Shown piece by piece: positions 17,747-25,104 of a stretch of DNA of 64,000 nucleotides. Origin of the DNA: Thalassospira profundimaris (GTDB lineage Bacteria > Pseudomonadota > Alphaproteobacteria > Rhodospirillales > Thalassospiraceae); NCBI RefSeq assembly GCF_003326795.1, contig NZ_JPWI01000005.1:62001-126000 (forward strand), given 5' to 3'. A model generated the notes under the pieces. The model saw nothing but the letters and a program-made list of their open reading frames with translations. It was not told the origin of the DNA and ran no database searches. Each line of letters begins with the position of its first letter. The first letter of the stretch is position 1. The translations under genes and the position numbers were made by a program.

Positions 17747-18820
17747 ATGGCTGGATTTTCGATGCGTCCCTGCGGTGACTTCCGAACGACTTATCGTCAG
17801 GATACCCGCATTTTCGACACAACCTATGTCCGCAATGCCGCCATTCTTGGCATCGTTGCAGTGGCGTTGATCCCGTTTGTTCTGGATGGCTATTACGTCA
17901 ACCTGTTCATCCAGATTTCCTATTTCGCCATCGCGGCGCTGGGGCTGAACATTCTGGTCGGCTTTACCGGACAGATTTCACTTGGGCATGCCGCGTTCTT
18001 TGGCTTCGGCGCATTTGCGTCGGCCTGGATCAACAATATGACCGGAATTCCGGTCTTGTTGTCGATCCCGCTTGCCGGTCTGATGACGGCGGCGGTCGGG
18101 ATGCTGTTTGGCTTGCCTGCGGCCCGTATCAAGGGGCTCTATCTGGCGATTGCAACTTTGGCGGCCCAGTTCATCCTTGAAGACTTCTTTGCCCGGGCTG
18201 ACTGGTTTACCGGTGGTTCCTATGGGGCGGCGGCCAATCCGATCAATGTGTTTGGCTATGAAATCCTTGATGATTTCAGCTTCTTCTATGTGGCGCTGTT
18301 CTTCCTGGTGGTGATGTATCTTCTGGGCACCAACCTGATGCGGACCCGTGATGGTCGTGCCTTTGTGGCAGTCCGTGACCATTATCTGTCGGCCGAAATC
18401 ATGGGGATCAATCTTACCAAATATCGCCTGATGAGCTTTGCCATCTCGTCCTTCTATGCCGGTGTCGGCGGGGCGATGTACGGGCATTACCTTGGCTTTG
18501 TGTCTGCCGAGGGTTTCACCATTCTGCTGTCGATCCAGTTCCTGGGCATGATCATCATCGGTGGTCTTGGTTCGGTCAAAGGCACCCTGATGGGAACCGT
18601 CTTTATGGTGCTTTTGCCCGAAGTCATGGAAAGCGGCGTCAGCGCATTGAGTATTTTCGAATGGGCCAATTCGACGGCAGTGACCGACGGGCTGGCTTAT
18701 ATCAAGGAGATGGCGATTGGTCTGGCCATCATCCTGTTCCTGATCTTCGAACCGGACGGGCTTGCCCATCGCTGGAAGCAGATCAGGGCGTACTGGAAGC
18801 TTTATCCCTTCTCGTACTGA
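17747..18820 (+). CDS. livM: LIV-type ABC transporter permease (LivM-like)
   Basis: Second permease of the importer, 357 residues. After a polar N-terminus of about 28 residues come the LivM hallmarks LGLNILVGFTGQISLGHAAF and FLGMIIIGGLGSVKGTLMG. The start lies behind GGGGAAACGAATT. A hairpin lies between this gene and the binding-protein gene. Confidence 0.92.
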   Translation: MAGFSMRPCGDFRTTYRQDTRIFDTTYVRNAAILGIVAVALIPFVLDGYYVNLFIQISYFAIAALGLNILVGFTGQISLGHAAFFGFGAFASAWINNMTGIPVLLSIPLAGLMTAAVGMLFGLPAARIKGLYLAIATLAAQFILEDFFARADWFTGGSYGAAANPINVFGYEILDDFSFFYVALFFLVVMYLLGTNLMRTRDGRAFVAVRDHYLSAEIMGINLTKYRLMSFAISSFYAGVGGAMYGHYLGFVSAEGFTILLSIQFLGMIIIGGLGSVKGTLMGTVFMVLLPEVMESGVSALSIFEWANSTAVTDGLAYIKEMAIGLAIILFLIFEPDGLAHRWKQIRAYWKLYPFSY

Positions 18821-18826
18821 TAAAGA

Positions 18827-18873
18827 CCCCGAACCCGACCGCCAGAAACAAAAAGGTCGGGATCAAAACGGGG
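18827..18873 (+). other. Intercistronic hairpin before the binding-protein gene
   Basis: A 7-bp stem CCCGACC/GGTCGGG (18834-18840 with 18855-18861) lies inside an outer CCCCG/CGGGG pair (18827-18831 with 18869-18873). It sits between livM and the substrate-binding protein gene and has no T-tract, so it may act in RNA processing or stability rather than termination. Confidence 0.4.
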
Positions 18874-18920
18874 AGACCGGGAGGCTATCTTTGATGAAAA
18901 CGTCCAAGGGAGACGTCGTT

Positions 18921-20159
18921 ATGAAAAGACTGATTGCTGCGACCGCGATGGTTGCGACCGGCTTGTCATTCTCGGCAGCCAAGGCAGACGAAGTATTTGT
19001 CGGCCATCTGATGGATATCACCGGTGCGACCGGCTTTATCGGCAAGTTCTATGCTGATGGTGTGCGTGATGCGCTTTCCTACATCAATACCCATGGCGGT
19101 ATTGACGGAACGGTGCTGGACTCTGAATCTGTTGACTATGCCTACAAGGTTCCCCAGGCCATTGCGAACTACAAGAAATGGCGTTCGCGCAACAACATGG
19201 TTGCCATGCAGGGCTGGGGCACCGGTGACACCGAAGCTCTGATCAGCTTTGTGGCACAGGATGAAGTTCCGGTTTATTCCGCTTCCTATTCCGGCCATCT
19301 GACCGATCCGACGGCTAAAAACCCGAAAACGGCAAAGCCGGCACCGTATAACTTCTTCTATGGGGCATCCTATTCCGACGCCTGCCGCGCCATGGTTCAG
19401 TGGGCAGCCGAAGACTGGAAACAGTCCGGCGGTTCCGGCAAGCCGATCTTCTCGCATATCGGGGATAACCATCCTTATCCGAACGCACCGAAAGAAGCCT
19501 GTGCTGAATACGCAACCGAACTTGGTTTCGAAGTAACCGCGCCGGTCGTTGTTTCGATGAAGCCGGGCGACTTCAAGGCACAGTGCCTGACCATGAAGGA
19601 AGCCGGTACCAATTACGGTTATCTTGGCAACCTGGGACCGTCGGTTGTTTCGCTTGTGAAGTCTTGCGATACGGTCGGTGCAACCCCGAAATGGCTGGCT
19701 AACATCTGGGCGGGTGACTATGAAACGCTCAAGACCATCGGTGATGTAGAAAACTATGTCTTCCCGGCCATGACCAGTTTCTGGACCGATGAAGGCGTTC
19801 CGGGCATGGATCTGGTACGTGAAATCTCCAAGATGTCTGACAGCTCGGGCTCCGAATTCCGCACCCATCATTACATCCGCGGCATTTGCTCGGCCTATTA
19901 CATGAAAGAAGCCATGGAATGGGCAAAGGCAAATGGCGGTATCACCGGCGCGAACATCAAGGCCGGCATGTATGCACGTCAGATGTGGGTACCAAAAGGT
20001 CTTGAAGGTGTTTGCATGGAAGCAACCTGGACTGCCGAAGATCATCGCGGCATCAACACCGTCAATATCTATAACGGCAGCGCCAAAGGCGGTGACGTAA
20101 CGGTCAAGAAAATCACCACCGTTACCCTGCCGCGTCGTGATGACTGGCTCGGCTACTAG
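18921..20159 (+). CDS. LIV-type ABC transporter periplasmic substrate-binding protein
   Basis: Periplasmic binding protein of the LivJ/LivK type (type I fold), 412 residues. A clear signal peptide (MKRLIAATAMVATGLSFSAAKA, cleavage before DEVF) follows ATG 18921, which has AAGGGAG 8 nt upstream. An alternative ATG at 18894 adds nine residues. The mature start (VGHLMDITGATGFIGKFYADGV) resembles binding proteins of the family, but the ligand cannot be deduced. Hairpins on both sides of this cistron fit the need for more binding protein than permease. Confidence 0.92.
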   Translation: MKRLIAATAMVATGLSFSAAKADEVFVGHLMDITGATGFIGKFYADGVRDALSYINTHGGIDGTVLDSESVDYAYKVPQAIANYKKWRSRNNMVAMQGWGTGDTEALISFVAQDEVPVYSASYSGHLTDPTAKNPKTAKPAPYNFFYGASYSDACRAMVQWAAEDWKQSGGSGKPIFSHIGDNHPYPNAPKEACAEYATELGFEVTAPVVVSMKPGDFKAQCLTMKEAGTNYGYLGNLGPSVVSLVKSCDTVGATPKWLANIWAGDYETLKTIGDVENYVFPAMTSFWTDEGVPGMDLVREISKMSDSSGSEFRTHHYIRGICSAYYMKEAMEWAKANGGITGANIKAGMYARQMWVPKGLEGVCMEATWTAEDHRGINTVNIYNGSAKGGDVTVKKITTVTLPRRDDWLGY

Positions 20160-20193
20160 GACCTGAGTTCAGACATAAGAATGTCTCCCGGAC

Positions 20194-20239
20194 TGTCCGG
20201 GGGCAGGGCATAAGACGCAAGATGCCCTGCCCCCGACAG
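20194..20239 (+). other. Strong hairpin after the binding-protein gene
   Basis: A perfect 14-bp stem (20198-20211 with 20222-20235, arm CGGGGGCAGGGCAT) is extended by CTGT/ACAG across a one-base bulge. It lies between the binding-protein stop and the livF start and lacks a T-tract. Such structures often protect the upstream mRNA or partly attenuate transcription. Confidence 0.7.
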
Positions 20240-20275
20240 CGGGGGATCCCAAAGAGATTATTCGAAGGGGACACC

Positions 20276-21097
20276 ATGGCAGAGCCCGCCCGCAAAACTG
20301 ACACCGCACAACCGATGCTGTCGGTCAATAACATCGAAGTTGTCTATGACGAGGTGATCCTTGTCCTGCGCGGGGTATCTCTAGAGGTTCCGCAAGGCAA
20401 AATCGTGACCCTGCTTGGCCCGAACGGGGCTGGAAAGTCGACAACGCTCAAGGCCATATCGGGATTGCTCAAAACCGAAGACGGCGAAGTCACCCGTGGC
20501 GACATCAATTTCATGGGCCAGCAGATTGCCAATGGCAACCCGGAAGACATCGTGCGCTCCGGCCTGTTTCAGGTCATGGAAGGCCGTCGCATCATCGAAG
20601 ACATGACCTGTATCGAAAACCTGCGTCTGGGGGCCTATACCCGCAAGGACAAGGGCGTCAAAGATGACATCGAGATGGTCTTTGAATATTTCCCGCGTTT
20701 GAAAGAACGCACCGGTCTTGCCGGTTATCTGTCGGGCGGGGAACAGCAGATGCTGGCAATCGGGCGGTCCTTGATGGCGCGTCCGAAAATGATCCTGCTT
20801 GATGAACCGTCAATGGGTCTGTCGCCACTTCTGGTCAAGGAAGTGTTCGGGATCATCGAAAAGATCAATCGCGAACAGGGCATCACGATGCTCATCGTTG
20901 AACAGAACGCCAACTTTGCGCTTAAGGTTGCCGACTATGGCTATATCATGGAAAGCGGCAAGGTGGTTCTTGATGGCACGCGTGACGAGCTTCTGAACAA
21001 CGAGGACGTCAAGGAATTCTATCTTGGCGGTGGTTCGGAAGAACGCAAAAGCTTCAAGAACATCAAATCATACAAGCGCCGCAAACGCTGGCTGTAA
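20276..21097 (+). CDS. livF: LIV-type ABC transporter ATP-binding protein (LivF-like)
   Basis: Second ATPase of the importer, 273 residues. Walker A is GPNGAGKST, the signature is LSGGEQQMLAIGR, Walker B is MILLDEPSMGLSP, and the switch is IVEQNA, all LivF-like. ATG 20276 lies behind GAAGGGGACACC. The C-terminus has a basic tail (SFKNIKSYKRRKRW) that extends past the usual LivF end. Confidence 0.92.
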   Translation: MAEPARKTDTAQPMLSVNNIEVVYDEVILVLRGVSLEVPQGKIVTLLGPNGAGKSTTLKAISGLLKTEDGEVTRGDINFMGQQIANGNPEDIVRSGLFQVMEGRRIIEDMTCIENLRLGAYTRKDKGVKDDIEMVFEYFPRLKERTGLAGYLSGGEQQMLAIGRSLMARPKMILLDEPSMGLSPLLVKEVFGIIEKINREQGITMLIVEQNANFALKVADYGYIMESGKVVLDGTRDELLNNEDVKEFYLGGGSEERKSFKNIKSYKRRKRWL

Positions 21098-21127
21098 CGA
21101 TCTGATATCTTTGCTTGATGAATCTGG

Positions 21128-22378
21128 ATGAAAGACGGGCAGATGCTGACGACTTATTATGACGCACGTGAAACACGCAAACCTGCCGACCGCGAAGCCG
21201 GACTGATGGCGGCACTGCCGCGTATCGTTCATCATGCCAAAACCAAGTCACCGGGCTATGGTCGCATTCTGGCCGATATTGATCCGCAAGTGATCTCGAC
21301 GCGGGCCGCACTGGCAACCTTGCCGGTTACGCGAAAGTCCGACCTGATTGATGCACAGGCCAAGGACGCACCGCTTGCAGGGCTTAACGCCACGCCGGTT
21401 CCTGCCTTGGCGCGCATGTTCCAAAGCCCCGGCCCGATCTATGACCCGCAGGGCAAGGGCGATGACTGGTGGCGGATGGGACGTGCCTTTTTCGCTGCGG
21501 GCTTCCGTCCGGGCGATATCGTGCATAACTGTCTGTCCTATCACCTGACGCCGGGCGGCTTTATTTTTGATAGCGGCGCACGGGCGTGTGGCTGTGTGGT
21601 TGTTCCGGCAGGCGTCGGACAAAGCGAAGCCCAGGTCAAGGCGATCAGCGACCTCAAACCGGCAGGCTATAGCGGAACGCCATCCTTCCTTAAAATCCTG
21701 ATTGAAAAGGCTGAGGAACTTGGTGCTGACATCTCGTCAATCAAGCGCGCGCTTGTCTCGGGTGAGGCATTGCCGCCTGCTTTGCGCGACTGGTTTGCCG
21801 AGCGCGATATCGCGATGCTGCAATGCTATGCCAGTGCCGATCTTGGCCTGATTGCCTATGAAAGTGATGCCAAGGACGGGATGATCGTTGCCGAAGACAT
21901 CATTCTTGAAATCGTCCGTCCGGGGACGGGCGAACCGGTTGCCGATGGCGAAGTCGGCGAAGTTGTCGTCACCACCCTTAATATGGATTATCCGCTGATC
22001 CGTTTTGCCACAGGTGATCTGTCGGCGATTGCCGCTGGTCAAAGCCCGTGCGGGCGCACCAATGACCGGATCAAGGGCTGGATGGGGCGTGCCGATCAGA
22101 CCACCAAGATCAAGGGCATGTTTGTCCATCCCCAGCAGGTTGCCGAAATCGTTAAACGTCATGCTGCTATTTCCAAGGCCCGTCTGGTGGTCACGCGCGA
22201 AAATGACAATGACGTCATGACCCTTCTGTGTGAAGGCGATCAGGCGGCTGCGGACATGAATGCAATTGCCGAAACGATGGCCGGGGTTTGCAAGCTGCGC
22301 GGCGTCGTCGGCTGGAACCCGGACGGAAGCCTGCCCAATGATGGCAAGGTGATTGATGATCGTCGCGATCATTCCTGA
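21128..22378 (+). CDS. PaaK-like (phenylacetate-CoA ligase family) protein lacking the P-loop
   Basis: A 416-residue protein that follows phenylacetate-CoA ligase over most of its length: a PGDIVHNCLSYHLTPGG segment, GYSGTPSFLK, VSGEALPP, YPLIRFATGDLSAI, and a C-terminal domain with GRADQTTKIKGMFVHPQQV. In place of the nucleotide P-loop (SSGTTGKPT in PaaK) it has QSPGPIYDPQGKGDDW, and YGLSE is replaced by YASADLG. It may still adenylate, or may act as a binding or regulatory partner. The start is uncertain (21128 or ATG 21143). It is the last gene of the importer operon, 30 nt after livF, and ends at a terminator. Confidence 0.85.
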   Translation: MKDGQMLTTYYDARETRKPADREAGLMAALPRIVHHAKTKSPGYGRILADIDPQVISTRAALATLPVTRKSDLIDAQAKDAPLAGLNATPVPALARMFQSPGPIYDPQGKGDDWWRMGRAFFAAGFRPGDIVHNCLSYHLTPGGFIFDSGARACGCVVVPAGVGQSEAQVKAISDLKPAGYSGTPSFLKILIEKAEELGADISSIKRALVSGEALPPALRDWFAERDIAMLQCYASADLGLIAYESDAKDGMIVAEDIILEIVRPGTGEPVADGEVGEVVVTTLNMDYPLIRFATGDLSAIAAGQSPCGRTNDRIKGWMGRADQTTKIKGMFVHPQQVAEIVKRHAAISKARLVVTRENDNDVMTLLCEGDQAAADMNAIAETMAGVCKLRGVVGWNPDGSLPNDGKVIDDRRDHS

Positions 22379-22418
22379 TTGACCAGATCCTGTTTTTATT
22401 CCCGCTCGGGAAACTTGC

Positions 22419-22449
22419 GCCGTCCGGTCTGACCGGGCGGCTTTTTTTT
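22419..22449 (+). terminator. Rho-independent terminator of the importer operon
   Basis: A 10-bp stem GCCGTCCGGT / ACCGGGCGGC (22419-22428 with 22432-22441, one G-U pair) with a CTG loop, followed by a run of eight T. It overlaps the stop codon of the convergent permease gene. Confidence 0.9.
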
Positions 22450-23578
22450 ATGCCAGGGTCGCAAGTTGCACAAACAGACCACCGGCAAGCATCACAACAA
22501 CGGCCCCGACCAGAACACCGGCAAGCACAAAGGCCGCAAGATTAAGGAAGAATGTGTAATTGATTGCGAATGCGCTGATCTCGGCAATGTCGCGGCTGCT
22601 TTCGGGAACCTGATCAATGGCGGCGAACGCATAATGCAGCATCAGGGCGGTAATCACGATGCTGACATACATAATACCCGCAATATAAAGCGCGGTTTTC
22701 CAGCCGTAATAGTTGGCATTGACCTTGACCAGCGGCGGCACCATCAAATCCGAATAGATAAAGCCCATAATCCCGGCAAAGCTGACACCACCGGCACTAA
22801 GCACTGTGGCAAGCGGGATGTTGCCCATCGACCCGATGAAAGTTGCTGCCGCGACAAAGGGCGCAATCAAAGCATTTTCCAAAACTCTGAGGAATGGGAG
22901 CTCCGCCCCGGATTGTGTTTCACCGGTCGCAAGGAACAATGTCTGCCAGACATGGTCTGGAACAAATACTGCAATAAAACCGGCAACGGTGAAACCGATC
23001 AGGATTTCACGCCAGACCATCTGCCATTCCATGACAAAACGATTGCCGACCTTTTGCCATCCCTCGACGGAGGTCACGCGTTTTTTCCAATCGAATTCAT
23101 CATCGTCAGCGCCGGACGTTTCATCTGCATGATCACGGGCCGTGCGGATCAGTCGGGATGGATAGGTGATCCTGATCAGGATGGCGGAAATCAGGATCAT
23201 GATGATCCCGCCAATAATCTCGGCGACCAGAAACTGCCAGCCAAGGAACAGGAAGATCAGGACGCCAAGCTCGATGACCAGATTGGTCGATGCAAACATG
23301 AAGGCGACGGTGGCAATGAAATGTGCACCCTTCTGAAACAGGGATCGCGCGGCGGACAAGGCGGCAAATGAACAGGAACTTGAAAGCGCGCCAAATATCC
23401 CGGCGAGCGAAATGCTTGTGAAATTGCCATTACCCATGTGCTGAACCAGACGGCTTTTGGGAACAAAAACCTGGATCGCGGCACTGATCGCGTAGCCAAG
23501 AACAAAGGCCCACAAGGCATTCCAGAAGAAGCCGAGAGCTGTGATCACGCCATTTGCATATTGATCAAGGATGTTCAT
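22448..23578 (-). CDS. Predicted permease, ArsP/YraQ (DUF318) family
   Basis: Membrane protein of 376 residues with about ten hydrophobic segments in two halves separated by a charged cytoplasmic loop (about residues 140-180, with DHADETSGADDDEFDWKKR). The first half has the family cysteine motif GALSSSCSFAALSAARS, and the second half has GSMGNIPLATVLSAGGVSFAG. ArsP members export organoarsenicals; other members of the family are uncharacterised, so the substrate here is unknown. It is monocistronic and divergent from the MFS gene at 23718. Confidence 0.85.
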   Translation of the reverse strand: MNILDQYANGVITALGFFWNALWAFVLGYAISAAIQVFVPKSRLVQHMGNGNFTSISLAGIFGALSSSCSFAALSAARSLFQKGAHFIATVAFMFASTNLVIELGVLIFLFLGWQFLVAEIIGGIIMILISAILIRITYPSRLIRTARDHADETSGADDDEFDWKKRVTSVEGWQKVGNRFVMEWQMVWREILIGFTVAGFIAVFVPDHVWQTLFLATGETQSGAELPFLRVLENALIAPFVAAATFIGSMGNIPLATVLSAGGVSFAGIMGFIYSDLMVPPLVKVNANYYGWKTALYIAGIMYVSIVITALMLHYAFAAIDQVPESSRDIAEISAFAINYTFFLNLAAFVLAGVLVGAVVVMLAGGLFVQLATLA

Positions 23579-23717
23579 CGTTACCGTCCGGCATAAGGGT
23601 GAAAGAAAAACGTGCCTGATATCTGAACGGTCAGAATTTCAAAGAGTTCCAAGATAGGCTTTTGCAAGCATCTGTGTATGATGTGCAAAACATCGAATAT
23701 GAGGAGGGGAGACCAAG

Positions 23718-24923
23718 GTGCGCAGGAGCAAAAGCTTCGCCGTTTCTATCATTACGGTTTGCCAGTTAATGGCGCTTGCCCTGTGGTTTTCCGCAACCGC
23801 CGTGCTGCCGCAATTGCGCAGCGAATTCAATATCGGTGCGGTGCAATCATCGCTGTTTACCAGCTCTGTTCTTCTTGGCTTTGTTCTGGGGACCGTCACC
23901 AGTGCCGTTTTCGGGCTGGCCGACCGGATTGAACCGCGCCGCTTCTGGGCCGTATCGGCGATCATTGCGGCAACGGCCAACATCCTGATCCTTTTTGTGC
24001 CGATTGATGGTGTGATGGTGATCTTGCTGCGCCTGATCACAGGCGTTTGCATGGCGGGCATTTATCCCGTCGGCATGAAAATGGTCGCCACCTGGTCACG
24101 CGGAGATACCGGGTTTCTGGTCGGGCTTCTGGTTGGTGCTCTGACCATGGGATCAGCGTTGCCGCATCTGTTTTCGGTGGCAGTTCCGCTTGACTGGCGT
24201 CTGGTAATCGTCGCGGCAAGTGCTTCGGCCTATATCGCGGCCATTGCTGTTCTGTTTGTCCATCTGGGCGGAACGCCGGGGCGCTCGCCGCGCTTTGATC
24301 CGCGCATGGTCGGGAAAATCTGGGCGAACAAGCCACTGCGTCATGCCTGTTATGGCTATTTCGGGCATATGTGGGAACTTTATGCCATGTGGGGCTGGAT
24401 CGGCCTGTTCCTGTATGGGGCCTTTTCTGACCGTATGGTCGACAATCCCGGTGTCTGGTCGGCCCTTTCAACCTTTGCCATTGTTGGAGTTGGTGCCTTT
24501 GGATCACTGGCAGGCGGGTACTATGCAGACCGGATCGGACGAACGACGGTGACGATTGCCGCCATGGTGGTCAGCGGGGCCTGCGCACTTGTCGTGGGGG
24601 CATTTGCCGATGCGCCTTTTGCGCTGTTGATCGTGATCTGCATCATTTGGGGGATATCAGTGATCGCAGATTCCGCACAGTTTTCATCCTGCGTGATTGA
24701 ACTTGCCGATCCCCACCAGGTCGGGACAGCCCTGACCCTGCAAAATGCCATTGGGTTTCTGATTGCACTGGTTTCAATTCATCTGGTGCCTGTTATTGCT
24801 GACTGGGCTGGCTGGTGGGGGGCGTTTGCCATGCTGTCGATTGGGCCGGTACTGGGTACGGTTGCAATGGTTCGTCTGCGTATGATGCCCGCGGCATCTC
24901 TTTTGGCAGGTGGTCGGAAATAG
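23718..24923 (+). CDS. MFS transporter
   Basis: Major facilitator of 401 residues with about twelve hydrophobic segments. Basic loop motifs such as DRIEPRRFW after helix 2 and ADRIGRTTV after helix 8 mark the two six-helix halves. The GTG start at 23718 has a GAGGAGGGGAG ribosome site upstream. Substrate unknown. It stands alone between the divergent permease and the antiporter operon. Confidence 0.87.
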   Translation: MRRSKSFAVSIITVCQLMALALWFSATAVLPQLRSEFNIGAVQSSLFTSSVLLGFVLGTVTSAVFGLADRIEPRRFWAVSAIIAATANILILFVPIDGVMVILLRLITGVCMAGIYPVGMKMVATWSRGDTGFLVGLLVGALTMGSALPHLFSVAVPLDWRLVIVAASASAYIAAIAVLFVHLGGTPGRSPRFDPRMVGKIWANKPLRHACYGYFGHMWELYAMWGWIGLFLYGAFSDRMVDNPGVWSALSTFAIVGVGAFGSLAGGYYADRIGRTTVTIAAMVVSGACALVVGAFADAPFALLIVICIIWGISVIADSAQFSSCVIELADPHQVGTALTLQNAIGFLIALVSIHLVPVIADWAGWWGAFAMLSIGPVLGTVAMVRLRMMPAASLLAGGRK

Positions 24924-25104
24924 CCAATATACGGTGATCTGCAAATTTGCAGGTGATCGGTGTCACTTGACAGTCGCAAGGCGAAAAGCTGCGCCGTTTT
25001 GGTTTTCTTGACCATTTTCTGAACAAATATTACCTTCTGCCGGAATTTTCTTGCTGTCTCGCGCTGGGGGCGATGCGGCGATTATCCAAAAATAAGGGTC
25101 TTTC
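24924..25104 (+). promoter_or_regulatory. Leader region of the antiporter operon
   Basis: 181 nt between the MFS stop and the antiporter start. It contains a 14-nt palindrome CTGCAAATTTGCAG at 24939-24952, within repeated GGTGATC flanks. No clear promoter hexamers or terminator were seen. Confidence 0.3.

Noticed and set aside
18762..18920. A longer N-terminus for the binding protein, overlapping livM
   Set aside because: The extension lacks family similarity and would bury the signal peptide that starts at 18921 behind a good ribosome site.
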